Below are positions 55,885 to 64,000 of a DNA stretch of 64,000 nt, one piece after another. The notes below the pieces were generated by a model. That model did not search any database and was not told the DNA's origin. It saw nothing but the letters and a program-made list of their open reading frames with translations. The DNA is taken from positions 13,359-77,358 of the forward strand of contig JBBRVP010000013.1 in assembly GCA_038246785.1 (NCBI GenBank), read 5' to 3'. The DNA is from JBBRVP01 sp038246785. Lineage in GTDB: Bacteria; Actinomycetota; Actinomycetes; Jiangellales; Jiangellaceae. The position numbers and the translations under genes are program-made. How positions within the stretch are numbered: position 1 is the first letter of the stretch; every line of letters begins with the position of its first letter.

Positions 55885-56886
55885 CTACCCGTCACCGCCC
55901 TCGGCCGCGACCCGGCGACGGATACGGCGGGTGGCGAGCAGGCTCAGCACGGTGGTGATCGCCAGTGTGGCGACGATGACGACCAGCGAGACCCAGATCG
56001 GGATCTCCGGGGCCCACTCCACGGGCTCGCCACCGTTGACGAACGGCAGCTCGTTGACGTGCAGCGCGTGCAGCACGAGCTTGACGCCGATGAAGCCGAG
56101 CAGGAAAGCCAGGCCGTAGGAGAGGTAGACCAGCCGCTGCAGCAACCCCCCGATGAGGAAGTAGAGCTGCCGCAACCCCATCAGCGCGAAGACGTTGGCG
56201 GTGAAGACGAGGTACGGCTCGCTCGTGAGCCCGTAGATGGCGGGGATGGAGTCGAGCGCGAAGAGCAGGTCCGTGGTGCCCAGCGCGATCATCACGATGA
56301 GCATCGGCGTGATGAGGCGCTTGCCGTGCTCCACCACCGTGAGCTTGACGCCGTGGTACTCCGCCGTTGCGGGGAAGCGCCGTTGGACGAACCTGATCAG
56401 CCGGTTCTGCTCGAACTCGCCCTCGTCCGCACCGCCCTCCCGGGCCAGCTGCACGGCCGTGTAGACCAGGAACGCGCCGAACAGGTAGAAGATCCAGCTG
56501 AAGTTGTTGATCGCCGCCGCACCCAGCGCGATGAAGCTTCCACGCATGATCAGCGCCAGCACGATGCCGACGAGCAGCGCCGTCTGCTGGTACTCCCGCG
56601 GCACGGCGAACTTGCTCATGATGATGATGAAGATGAACAGGTTGTCGACCGACAGGGAGTACTCGGTCAGCCAGCCGGCGAAGAACTCCCCGCCGTACTG
56701 ACCGCCGGCGAAGAACCACACCCCGACCCCGAAGAGCACCGCGCAGCCCACGAAGAAGGCCAGGTGACGGGCCGACTCGCCCATCGACGGCTCGTGCGGC
56801 CGCCGACCGATGACCAGCACGTCGACGGCCAGGAACAGCGTCGTGACGCCGACGGTCGTCCACCAGACCCAGGTGGGGACGTTCAC
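55885..56886 (-). CDS. TerC family membrane protein, probable metal exporter
   Basis: 333 residues with about nine membrane helices. The TerC signatures are EYSLSVDNLFIFIIIMSKFA and GTTDLLFALDSIPAIYGL, with Asp residues in the helices. TerC/Alx-type proteins export Mn2+ and help metalation of secreted enzymes. The GTG start has GGAGGA upstream. A probable yybP-ykoY riboswitch lies in the leader, which supports manganese control. Confidence 0.92.
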   Translation of the reverse strand: MNVPTWVWWTTVGVTTLFLAVDVLVIGRRPHEPSMGESARHLAFFVGCAVLFGVGVWFFAGGQYGGEFFAGWLTEYSLSVDNLFIFIIIMSKFAVPREYQQTALLVGIVLALIMRGSFIALGAAAINNFSWIFYLFGAFLVYTAVQLAREGGADEGEFEQNRLIRFVQRRFPATAEYHGVKLTVVEHGKRLITPMLIVMIALGTTDLLFALDSIPAIYGLTSEPYLVFTANVFALMGLRQLYFLIGGLLQRLVYLSYGLAFLLGFIGVKLVLHALHVNELPFVNGGEPVEWAPEIPIWVSLVVIVATLAITTVLSLLATRRIRRRVAAEGGDG

Positions 56887-56904
56887 AGGGCTCCTCCGGG
56901 CAGA

Positions 56905-57016
56905 CGGACGTCGGTCCGGAGGTCTCTCCCGTCCCCGACAGGGACCGACGGCGCCGGGAGGCCGCCGTGGACCACCGTGATGACGGCGCCGCCGCGAAGG
57001 GATACTCCCCTCCACG
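56905..57016 (-). promoter_or_regulatory. Probable yybP-ykoY manganese riboswitch
   Basis: Read on the minus strand, the leader of the TerC gene contains GAGGGGAGTATCCCTTCGCG (around 57010-56991), a CCGTCATCACGG hairpin, and GGGAGAGACCTCCGG (56930-56916). These correspond to the conserved GGGGAGUAG and GGGAGAGACC loops of yybP-ykoY RNAs and occur in the right order. This class senses Mn2+ and turns on exporters such as TerC/Alx. Confidence 0.8.
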
Positions 57017-57143
57017 TACGGCTGGGATTCTCCCACGCTCGCGGCGATACGACACGTGCGGCCCTTCGCTGCCCCGGCATGACGGCCGGCGCCGCGCACG
57101 GGAAGCTGGGTGAAGCGGGTTCGGCCTGGGTACACATGTCCGC

Positions 57144-57374
57144 ATGCCGAAGTGGGTGCTTGCCCTGCTGTTGATCCCGCTGGGTGCGGTAGGGCTGTGG
57201 ATCGCGGCCTGGAGGAGGACGAAGGAGCAGCAGCGGGTCGGTGCCACGACCAACGTCGGGAACCTCGTGCTCAACAGCATGCTGCTGCCGGTGTACCGGG
57301 CCTTTTTCGCCGTGGTCGGCGTGGCGGTGATGGTCGCCGGTGGGGTGCTGGCGTGGGTCAGCTACCCGGACTGA
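57144..57374 (+). CDS. Small membrane protein of unknown function
   Basis: 76 residues, two predicted helices: residues 4-21 (VLALLLIPLGAVGLWIAA) and 52-72 (YRAFFAVVGVAVMVAGGVLA), separated by a polar KEQQRVGATTN loop. I do not recognise a family. Codon third positions are GC-rich as in real genes here. The divergent TerC leader lies upstream; the decayed toxin locus follows. Confidence 0.6.
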   Translation: MPKWVLALLLIPLGAVGLWIAAWRRTKEQQRVGATTNVGNLVLNSMLLPVYRAFFAVVGVAVMVAGGVLAWVSYPD

Positions 57375-57446
57375 GGTGCCCGGGCGGTGGGTAGGGGCGT
57401 CCGCGTCGAGACGGCCCGGCGCTGCTGGCAGGACGGTGAATGAGCG

Positions 57447-57959
57447 GTGAGCATCGAGGTCCCCAGCAGCGTGCAGTGGCTGATCCCGATCGTGGTCGGG
57501 GCACGCTGGCCCGACGGCGACGAGGACCAGTTGCGCGGCTGCGCCGACGCCTGGCGAACCTTCGGCGGCCAGGCCGAGCAGGTCGTGGCCGAGGCCCAGG
57601 CCGCGATGACCGCCTGCCTGGCCACGATGGACGGCCAAGCCGCCGACGCGTTCGCGGCGTACGTCCAGCGGCTCCTCTCCGGCAGCGAGCAGTCCCTCGA
57701 GCAGCTGGTGCCGGCTGCCGACCAACTCGGCGAGGCGCTGGACAACGCTGCGCTGGAGGTCGAGTACGCGAAGATGGCGATCAAAACCGCGGAACATAGT
57801 CGAATCACGTCCGGCGCTGCCGCTGGACGGTAGCCCCGGTGGCCTTCCCGAGTACGTCATCGACGACGCGGGCAACGTCGTCGAGGTCGTGTCCGTCCGC
57901 GGTGTCAACGACCCATGGACGGGCGGTCCTGGAAGTTCGCGCCGGCGGAGGCGCCATGA
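57447..57959 (+). pseudogene. Remnant of a WXG100-like polymorphic toxin
   Basis: The first ~118 codons are the N-terminal WXG100-like/CpnT-type domain (VPSSVQWLIPIVVGARWPDG, ALDNAALEVEYAKMAI) that normally begins toxins several hundred residues long. The frame stops at TAG 57833. A C-terminal-like piece resumes in another frame (GGLPEYVIDDAGNVVEVVSV) and ends, after another shift, as RSWKFAPAEAP at TGA 57959. The middle, including the toxin domain, is gone. The fragment 57447-57833 could still give a 128-residue WXG100-like protein. Confidence 0.65.
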
Positions 57960-58351
57960 GCATGGCCGTGGACGCTGCTCGGTGGTGGCTGACGTCGGGG
58001 GAATCGCCGTGGTAGGCCTTCCCTCGTCCGGTCCGCGACATCGGTGCGGTCGCCGGCCCGGCGGGACGGGAGTATCGGCTGGTCGAGGTCGGAGAACAGC
58101 CACATCGGTTCCGCTGCGTCCTGCTGCCCCGCCACGATGTCGGGGTCGACGAGGCGGCTCCCGGTCGCACGGTCGAGGTCCACGTCTGGGTCTTGGGCGA
58201 ACGCGCCGCGGTCGAGGATGGCACCCTGATCAGCGACAGTCCGTTCCCCGACGGTTGGGCCACCCTGTGCACCACCGAGGCCGACGCGCGACGCATCGGC
58301 AGCTGGGCAGAGGAGGTGGGCGGGCATGAGCAGCCAACGACCGGCCACTGA
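57956..58351 (+). pseudogene. Toxin-partner (immunity-like) gene with an internal TAG
   Basis: ATG 57956 overlaps the toxin remnant's stop by 4 bp. It reads MSMAVDAARWWLTSGESPW then TAG at 58013-58015. The same frame continues with AFPRPVRDIGAVAGPAGREY and RLVEVGEQPHRFRCVLLP to TGA 58349-58351. GC-ending codons persist on both sides, so this was one ~131-codon gene. I do not recognise its family; its position after the toxin suggests an immunity protein. A single stop mutation or a sequencing error would explain it. Confidence 0.55.
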
Positions 58352-59237
58352 TCTCGACGACGAGAACCTGGCGGACGCACTCGCCGGCGGCGACCTCACC
58401 GAGATCGCCGACGCTTTGCTCTCCGGTGCAGTGCTGGTGCCGCTCACGGTGCGCCCTGATGGCAGCACAGTCCCGCGACTGGCCGGGCAGGGCGACAACC
58501 GCGCGCTGCCCGGGTTCTCCTCGCTGGCAGCACTGCGCGGCTGGGACGCCGAGGCCGAGCGATTCACGCGGATACCGGGACGGCAGTGGGCCGCGCTCGC
58601 CCGGGACAAGAACCTTTTCGGCGTCCTGGACCCGGCGGGTGCCTCGTTCGCCCTGGACACCCGCCTCGTCGACCAGCTCGCCGACGGGTTCGTCCCGGGG
58701 GTGCACGGCGGGCCGGCACACCTCGCCGCGGTGTCGCAGCGGCACATCCGGGAGGCCACCGGGGACCTTCCAGGTCGCCTCGAACGAGCAGCACCCGCCG
58801 CCGGCGTCCGGGCACAGGTGGTGGAGATGTCCTACGGCGGCCCCTTCCGGCCGACGCTGGTCGTGCTCGACGGCGATCCCGCGGCCGCGGCCCGCGCCGT
58901 CCAGCCGCACGCGCCAGCCGGCGGGATGGACGTCCTGGAGGCTGACGAGCCGCTACGGACTTGGCTCGAAAAGCGGACGGACGACAGCGCAACGTCACGA
59001 CGGCGGGGGACCCATCGGCGTCTGCGGCGCGGCGTGAGCGGGCCACCAGCACGAGGACAGCTAGCAGGGCGGCCGCGCCCACCGCGACGACCACACCGAC
59101 CGGGGAGCCCCCGCCGGTTTCCGTGGCGCCCGGAGCCGCCGCAGCCGCAGCACCCGTCGTCGTGGCGGACGACGAGACAGTCGGCGCCGCCGACGTGGCG
59201 CTCCGCGAGGGCGACGCGGAAGTGCTCGGCGTCGTAG
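58326..59237 (+). CDS. SseB-like protein with aberrant C-terminal extension
   Basis: 303 codons. The first ~220 residues look native and SseB-like: LADALAGGDLTEIADALLSG, VPLTVRPDGSTVPRLAGQ, FSSLAALRGWDAEAERF. After EADEPLRTWLEKRT the frame becomes Arg/Pro-rich and runs antisense to the mycosin remnant. The natural stop was probably lost by a deletion joining the 3' ends of two convergent genes. SseB proteins accompany type VII secretion loci in Actinobacteria; their biochemical role is unclear. Confidence 0.65.
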   Translation: MSSQRPATDLDDENLADALAGGDLTEIADALLSGAVLVPLTVRPDGSTVPRLAGQGDNRALPGFSSLAALRGWDAEAERFTRIPGRQWAALARDKNLFGVLDPAGASFALDTRLVDQLADGFVPGVHGGPAHLAAVSQRHIREATGDLPGRLERAAPAAGVRAQVVEMSYGGPFRPTLVVLDGDPAAAARAVQPHAPAGGMDVLEADEPLRTWLEKRTDDSATSRRRGTHRRLRRGVSGPPARGQLAGRPRPPRRPHRPGSPRRFPWRPEPPQPQHPSSWRTTRQSAPPTWRSARATRKCSAS

Positions 59238-59500
59238 CCACTGGGGTCGGCGGTTCACCACGTTGGCCGCATCGAGTTTCGGGTACTTCGCCATCACCAG
59301 CGCCGCCGTGGCCGACACCAGAGCGGTGGACGCGCTGGTGCCCGTCCCCGAGAGTACTTGTCGCCGTTCTCGGCGGAGTCGATGTCCACCCCCGGCGCGG
59401 CCAGCGCCACCTGCGGGCCACGCGCCGAATCGCTCGGGAACCCGCTGGCCCTGGTTATCCCGGAGACGCCGATGACCAGCCGCAGCCGCCGCTGCGGGCG
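58990..59500 (-). pseudogene. Remnant of a mycosin (type VII secretion S8 protease)
   Basis: Pieces of the C-terminal half in several frames. LVIGVSGITRASGFPSDSAR and APGVDIDSAENGDKYS occur in one frame. SGTGTSASTALVSATAALVM with the catalytic Ser, then AKYPKLDAANVVNR, is in the next. A T/S/A-rich stretch and the terminal membrane helix GGGSPVGVVVAVGAAALLAV are in a third. The Asp and His part of the triad is missing. At least two indels separate the pieces, so it cannot make an active protease. Confidence 0.7.
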
Positions 59501-59617
59501 GCGTCGGGGGAAGCGGCCCTCGGCATGGACCTCGTCGAACCCGAGGATGGCGCACCACAGTGGTTCGGAGCACGAAACGCGCGGCGAGGTCCTGGCGTCG
59601 CCGTGCCGGGCGGCGGT

Positions 59618-60325
59618 TTACGCCCTGAGTCGCGCTCGGCGGCCCGGAGGGGTCGAGACGTGTGAGTCCGCCGGCCGGACGAGTCCGCTCTCGTAGGCGA
59701 GGATGACGGCGTGAACGCGGTCCCGCAGCCCGAGTTTGGCGAGGATGCGTTTTATGTGGGTCTTGACGGTCGACTCCTCCACGACCAACGTGTCCGCAAT
59801 TTCGAGGTTGGACTGTCCGCGGGCGACCAGTTCCAGGACGTCTCGCTCCCGCGGGGTGAGCGGGATGAGACGCCGGGTCGCGTTCCGGTCCGGCTGCGGC
59901 TGGCTGAGCATCCGGTCGATGACGCTGCGCGTCACGGAGGGGGAGAGCAGTGACTGCCCGGCGGCGATGGTGCGGATACCGGCGAGCAGCTGCTCCGGCT
60001 CGGCTCGCTTGAGCAGGAAGCCGGACGCGCCTGCGGTCAGGGCGCCGTACACGTAGTCGTCGTCCTCGAAAGTGGTCAGCATGAGGACCCGCGTCGCGGG
60101 CAACGTCTCGACGATGAGGCGGGTGGCGGCGATCCCGTCCAGGGTGGGCATCCGGACGTCCATGAGGACCACGTCGGGTTGCAGGTGACGGGCACAGGTG
60201 GCGCCCTCCGCGCCGTCGGCGGCCTCCCCGACCACCGCGATGGTGTCGTCGCTGGACAGGACGGCGCGCAGCCCGGCCCGCATCAACGCGTCGTCGTCGA
60301 CGATCAGCACCCGCACCTGGATCAT
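59618..60325 (-). CDS. NarL/LuxR-type response regulator
   Basis: 235 residues. The receiver domain is complete: VLIVDDDALMRAG, the phospho-acceptor Asp in VVLMDVRMPTLDG, and the switch Lys in GASGFLLKRAEP. The C-terminal HTH is LTPRERDVLELVARGQSNLE and VEESTVKTHIKRILAKLGL. The ATG overlaps the histidine kinase stop by 4 bp; together they form a two-component system. The divergent MMPL gene is a possible target. Confidence 0.93.
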   Translation of the reverse strand: MIQVRVLIVDDDALMRAGLRAVLSSDDTIAVVGEAADGAEGATCARHLQPDVVLMDVRMPTLDGIAATRLIVETLPATRVLMLTTFEDDDYVYGALTAGASGFLLKRAEPEQLLAGIRTIAAGQSLLSPSVTRSVIDRMLSQPQPDRNATRRLIPLTPRERDVLELVARGQSNLEIADTLVVEESTVKTHIKRILAKLGLRDRVHAVILAYESGLVRPADSHVSTPPGRRARLRA

Positions 60326-61497
60326 GCGGCATCGCCGTACGGCAGGCGCGCGGAGAGGTGGAAAACCCCGTCGACGGTCCGGGCCTCGAGAGAGCCGCCG
60401 AGCAGGGTCGCACGCTCGCGCATGCCGACGAGCCCATGGCCCCCCGCTGTGGCCGCGCCGTTCACGGAAGTGCGCACCGTGGCCGCGGGGTTGGTCATCG
60501 CGATGTGCACGGCGTCCTCGCCGAACTCGACCCTCACGTCGGCGCTTCCCCGGCCGTGCTTGGCCGCGTTGGTGAGCGCCTCCTGGACGATGCGGTACGT
60601 CGCCCAGGAGACGCTGCGGGGAAGCACGCGGTCGGGGACGGCGAACTCGGCGTCGATCTGCAGGCCGGCCGACCGGTGGGCCTCGAGCAGCTCCGTGAGC
60701 GCTGTGGGGTCGGCGGGGACGCTGAGGTCGTCGGTGTCGTCGCGGAGGACGCGGACGAGCCGGTCGATCTCCCCGACGGTGTCGCGGGCAACGTCCTCGA
60801 CGACGGCGAGTGCCCGGCGAGATGCCGCCGGGTCGCGCTCGCGCAGTAGTCGGGCCGCCCCCGCCTGCACGAGGATGACGTTGATGGCGTGTCCGGCGGA
60901 GTCGTGCAGCTCCCGGGCGATGCGGGTGCGTTCTTCGGCGGCCGCCAGGTGACGCTCGCGCGCCGCGTCCCGCTGCGCGCGGTCTGCCCGCTCCCGCAGG
61001 TCGGCGATTTGCGCCCGGCGGGCCTGACTGCGGTCGCCGGCGATCCACACGCCGGTCATCACAGCAACCCAGAACAGCAGTGAGGGCGTGAGAGCGACGA
61101 CGTCGCGGCCGAGGGACGCGTAGGCCGCGCCCACCACGACCATGAACCCCGTCGGGGCCAGCACGGCGATGCCGCGCCACGTCGGGCGGCGATGCCCGCC
61201 GTATGCCACGGCCAGCCAGTAGCTGGCGACGACCGGGCCGAACGGCGCATCCAACGGGTAGGCCAGGTACACGAGCTGCACGGTGAAGGCGCACGTGGCC
61301 ACAAAGGCGAGCAGCGGCAGGCGACGGCACAGCAGCAGGGGCAGCGCCGACAGCACGGCCAGAACGGCTCCGAGGGTGTCCAGGTTTCGGGCGCCCACGT
61401 CTGGGGAGCCGAACCCGTGGGCGGCGAGCAGCCCGAGCGTCGCAGCACACACCAACGCAGCAACGCCGGCGTCGACGGCCAGGTCGCGGCGCGTCAT
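60322..61497 (-). CDS. Sensor histidine kinase (NarX/DesK-like, HisKA_3)
   Basis: 391 residues. About five or six N-terminal membrane segments (to residue ~150) are followed by a coiled coil (ARRAQIADLRERADRAQRDA), the HisKA_3 phosphorylation site TRIARELHDSAGHAINVILV, and the ATPase domain (IVQEALTNAAKHGRG, GHGLVGMRERATLLGG). The membrane part has no obvious sensor loop, so the signal may be in the membrane. It is upstream of and overlaps its regulator. Confidence 0.93.
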   Translation of the reverse strand: MTRRDLAVDAGVAALVCAATLGLLAAHGFGSPDVGARNLDTLGAVLAVLSALPLLLCRRLPLLAFVATCAFTVQLVYLAYPLDAPFGPVVASYWLAVAYGGHRRPTWRGIAVLAPTGFMVVVGAAYASLGRDVVALTPSLLFWVAVMTGVWIAGDRSQARRAQIADLRERADRAQRDAARERHLAAAEERTRIARELHDSAGHAINVILVQAGAARLLRERDPAASRRALAVVEDVARDTVGEIDRLVRVLRDDTDDLSVPADPTALTELLEAHRSAGLQIDAEFAVPDRVLPRSVSWATYRIVQEALTNAAKHGRGSADVRVEFGEDAVHIAMTNPAATVRTSVNGAATAGGHGLVGMRERATLLGGSLEARTVDGVFHLSARLPYGDAA

Positions 61498-61725
61498 GAC
61501 CTCAGCGTAGGAGCCCGAAGCGCCGTCGGCGTCGTCCCGCGGGGGGATCCTGGCGTCCTCCCTCGCGACGACGGCGCGGCGGTCCTGGGGTCGCCGCCGT
61601 CCCTGGTGCGATCGGAGAGGTCGCCCGCAGCGAGGACGGCGGTTTCCCACCTCGGGAGGTCTCCGTGCGGCGCTTCCCGGTCCTAGCCTCTCGGCGCCCT
61701 GCCGCATCTTCGAGGAGTTCCCGCG

Positions 61726-63888
61726 ATGACAACCCATCCGGTACGTGACGCCGCGCCGCCCGCGAGCCGCTTCGAACGTCTCGCCACCTGGTCCTACCGG
61801 CGCCGGTGGTGGGCGCTGCTCGGCTGGCTGCTGATCCTCGTGGCGATCACCGCGGCCTCCTCGATCGCAGGCAGCAGGTGGCACAACGACTTCTCCCTGC
61901 CGGGCACCGAGTCGCAGCAGACCCTCGACACGCTGCGCGCGCACGGCGCCGTCCAAGCCGGGGACACCGTGCAGATCGTCGTCCACGACCCGCGGGGGCT
62001 GGGAGCCGCCGACACCCGCGCCCGGGTGATGCGGTTGCTCGCCGAGGTCGGCCGGCTCCCCCACGTTGCGGCGATCGACAGCCCGTACGCCGGCCGCGAC
62101 GCCATGTCCGCCGACGGGACGATCGGCTACGCCACGGCGACTCTGGACGGCTCGGCGCAAGACGTGCCGGCGGACGACCTGCGGCGGATCATCGACACCG
62201 CTCGAGCCACGTCGGCCGGATCCCTGCAGGTCGAGGTCGGCGGTCAGCCGGTCCGCGGGGTCCAGGGTGGAGGCGACGGTGGCGCCGCCGAGGGCGCCGG
62301 CCTGCTCGCCGCTCTGGTCGTGCTGGTGCTGCTGTTCGGCTCGGTCCTTGCCGGCGCCCTTCCGATCGTGATCGCCGTCTTCGGGGTCGGCAGTGCGATC
62401 GGGTTGGTCGTGCTGGCGTCGCACGTGGCGACGGTCGCCGACTACACCGTCTCCTTGCTGGTGCTCGTCGGGCTCGGCGTCGGCATCGACTACGCCCTGC
62501 TGGTGTTCTCCCGCTACCGATCCGAGCTGCTGGCCGGCGCAGACCGCGAGCGCGCTGTGAGCCGTGCCCTGGACACCGCCGGCCGGACCGTGCTGTTCGC
62601 CGGCGCGACCGTCATCACCGCGCTGGTCGGCCTGGTGGTGCTCGGGCTGGGGTCGCTGCAGGGGGTAGCGGTCGCCGTGGCCGTCACCGTGCTGGTCACC
62701 ATGGTCGCCGCCCTGACTCTGCTGCCGTCCCTGCTGGCGATCGGCGGCAGCCGGATCGAGCGCGCCGCCGTCCGCCGCGCCGACCGGACGCTCTCGGTCG
62801 AGGGGGCACGGTGGAGGGCCTGGTCCGCGGCGGTGCAGGCACGTCCGTGGCCGGCCGTCGTCGTCGCGGTGGCGGCGCTGCTGGCTCTGGCCGCTCCCGC
62901 GCTCGGCATGCGGCTCGGGTTCGCCGATGCCGGCAACGATGCGCCGGCTCGCACCAGCCGCCAGGCGTACGACATGCTCGCGCGGGGGTTCGGCCCCGGC
63001 ATCAACGGTCCACTCGTCGTGGTGGTCAGCGGCGGCACGGGTCCGGCACGTCAGGTGGCGACGGCGCTCGCAGCGACCCCCGGCGTCGCCGAGGTGAGCC
63101 CACCACTGCTGTCCCGCGACCGGCAGGTCGCCACCCTCATCGCCGTGCCCGACTCCAAGCCCCAGGCCGCGCCCACCCAGGAGCTCGTCAGCCGGCTCCG
63201 GCGCGACGTCCTGCCCCCGGTGGCCGCGGCGACCGGCACCACCGTCCTCGTCGGCGGCCCCACCGCCGCCACCGTCGACTTCGCCGAGGCCGTCGCCGCC
63301 CGGCTCCCCCTGTTCGTACTCGTGGTCGTCGGCCTGTCCGCCCTGGTCCTCATGGTTGTCTTCCGCTCGCTGCTCATCCCGCTCAAGGCGGCACTGCTCA
63401 ACCTGCTCAGCGTCGCCGCGGCGCTCGGCGCGATCACGCTGGTGTTCCAGGACGGACTGCTCGGCGGGCCGCTGGGCGTCGAGAAGGGTCCGATCGAGGC
63501 GTTCGTCCCAGTGATGATCTTCGCGATCGCGTTCGGGTTGTCGATGGACTACGAGATGTTCCTGCTGTCCCGGATGCACGAGGAATGGCAACGCACCAGT
63601 GACGCGACCTCGGCCATCCGCGAGGGCATGGGCACGACCGGCCGCGTCGTCACCGCCGCAGCCGCGATCATGGTCGTGGTCTTCGCGTCCTTCCTGCTCG
63701 ACCCGAGCCGGATGCTCAAGCAGTTCGGGCTGGGTCTCGCCGTCGCCGTCCTGCTCGACGCGCTGGTCATCCGCTGCCTCATCGTGCCCGCCGCCATGCA
63801 GCTGCTTGGCCGCCACGCCTGGAGCCTGCCGTCTTGGCTGGATGCGCGGATTCCGCGGCTCGCGCTAGCCCCAATACCGTTCAGTTAA
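61726..63888 (+). CDS. MMPL/RND-type transporter
   Basis: 720 residues, twelve predicted membrane helices in two repeats of six. An N-terminal helix WWALLGWLLILVAITAASSI is followed by a periplasmic loop, then GLGVGIDYALLVFSRYRSEL; in the second half VMIFAIAFGLSMDYEMFLLS bears the proton-relay Asp-Tyr pair. It exports lipids or drugs by the RND mechanism. GAGGAG precedes the ATG and TAGCCT at about 61684 is a possible -10. The last few codons (PIPFS) may come from the inserted IS end. Confidence 0.92.
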   Translation: MTTHPVRDAAPPASRFERLATWSYRRRWWALLGWLLILVAITAASSIAGSRWHNDFSLPGTESQQTLDTLRAHGAVQAGDTVQIVVHDPRGLGAADTRARVMRLLAEVGRLPHVAAIDSPYAGRDAMSADGTIGYATATLDGSAQDVPADDLRRIIDTARATSAGSLQVEVGGQPVRGVQGGGDGGAAEGAGLLAALVVLVLLFGSVLAGALPIVIAVFGVGSAIGLVVLASHVATVADYTVSLLVLVGLGVGIDYALLVFSRYRSELLAGADRERAVSRALDTAGRTVLFAGATVITALVGLVVLGLGSLQGVAVAVAVTVLVTMVAALTLLPSLLAIGGSRIERAAVRRADRTLSVEGARWRAWSAAVQARPWPAVVVAVAALLALAAPALGMRLGFADAGNDAPARTSRQAYDMLARGFGPGINGPLVVVVSGGTGPARQVATALAATPGVAEVSPPLLSRDRQVATLIAVPDSKPQAAPTQELVSRLRRDVLPPVAAATGTTVLVGGPTAATVDFAEAVAARLPLFVLVVVGLSALVLMVVFRSLLIPLKAALLNLLSVAAALGAITLVFQDGLLGGPLGVEKGPIEAFVPVMIFAIAFGLSMDYEMFLLSRMHEEWQRTSDATSAIREGMGTTGRVVTAAAAIMVVVFASFLLDPSRMLKQFGLGLAVAVLLDALVIRCLIVPAAMQLLGRHAWSLPSWLDARIPRLALAPIPFS

Positions 63889-64000
63889 GATGCCAACGGT
63901 GTAGTTTGGTGGCATGCCGCGTGCTGGATGGAAGAAGCCGGAGACCGAGCGTCGCTTGTCGGATCTTGTGTCGGTGGGGGTGCTGACGCGGGTGTTCCCG
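63880..64000 (+). mobile_element. Left end of an IS4-like insertion sequence, cut by the window edge
   Basis: The transposase frame starting at 63914 marks an insertion sequence. The terminal repeat probably begins near 63880 (TTCAGTTAAG), since the region just before the transposase ATG is AT-richer than its surroundings. The right end is outside the window, so the inverted repeat and target duplication cannot be checked. Confidence 0.5.
63914..64000 (+). CDS. IS4 family transposase, N-terminal fragment
   Basis: 29 codons before the window ends. The start MPRAGWKKPETERRLSDLVS, followed by VGVLTRVFP, matches the N-terminal domain of IS4-type transposases of Actinobacteria as I know them. The rest, including the DDE residues, is out of view. 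The ATG has GGTGG upstream. Confidence 0.75.
   Translation, partial: MPRAGWKKPETERRLSDLVSVGVLTRVFP

Overview
The window is chromosomal DNA of a very GC-rich actinobacterium. GTG starts, 1-8 bp gene overlaps and GGAGG-type ribosome sites are common. The markers RbpA, WhiA, mycosin, a WXG100-like domain and a mycothiol-dependent isomerase-type protein all point to Actinobacteria. The left end carries the conserved actinobacterial order uvrC-rapZ-yvcK-whiA, then gap-pgk-tpiA-secG-rbpA (about 166-9030, all minus strand). I cannot name a genus from sequence alone.

From about 9.1 to 51.4 kb most of the window is a surface-polysaccharide region, interrupted only by uvrA (40967-43873) and a Rieske lipoprotein gene. 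The first block (9094-16474) has an O-antigen ligase/polymerase-like protein, a UDP-sugar epimerase, a NeuD-type acetyltransferase, a GNAT protein, a small phosphoglycosyl transferase, two GT4 glycosyltransferases and a polysaccharide deacetylase. Two LuxR-type regulators with eroded receiver domains (16745-18096) head a plus-strand operon with a WbpM-type 4,6-dehydratase and a Wzz/BY-kinase fusion. The operon continues into a set reminiscent of peptide-modification systems: PqqD-like protein, NTP_transf_5 nucleotidyltransferase, a polytopic membrane protein, a DegT aminotransferase and an HPr-kinase-like protein. Directly downstream is a small Tat-signal, Cys-containing gene that looks frameshifted. 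A class III aminotransferase and a GT2 follow.

A minus-strand block (29723-36388) makes or modifies an unusual sugar. It encodes a DUF4910-type aminopeptidase-like protein, an RmlC-like protein lacking the usual catalytic Tyr, a PIG-L deacetylase, a glucose-1-phosphate cytidylyltransferase, a C-methyltransferase, an epimerase and an unrecognised protein built from two copies of one Cys-containing domain. A divergent GT2/PqqD gene pair at 37.6-40.4 kb is a diverged tandem duplication in which one PqqD copy has decayed. Downstream of uvrA lie an FdtA-like isomerase, three GT2s, an ABC exporter, a GT4 and a further epimerase (43943-51420).

The right end (51.5-64 kb) is mixed. It holds a DinB/MDMPI-type protein, a VapBC pair, an MBL-fold hydrolase, a cyclase-family protein, an FMN alpha-hydroxy acid oxidase, and a TerC protein behind a probable yybP-ykoY manganese riboswitch. 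A decayed type VII toxin/immunity/SseB/mycosin locus (57447-59500), a NarL-type two-component system, an MMPL transporter and the first codons of an IS4-like transposase at the window edge complete it. The most promising leads are the PqqD/HprK/nucleotidyltransferase set in the polysaccharide operon, the duplicated GT2-PqqD unit, and the double-domain protein at 35369-36388.
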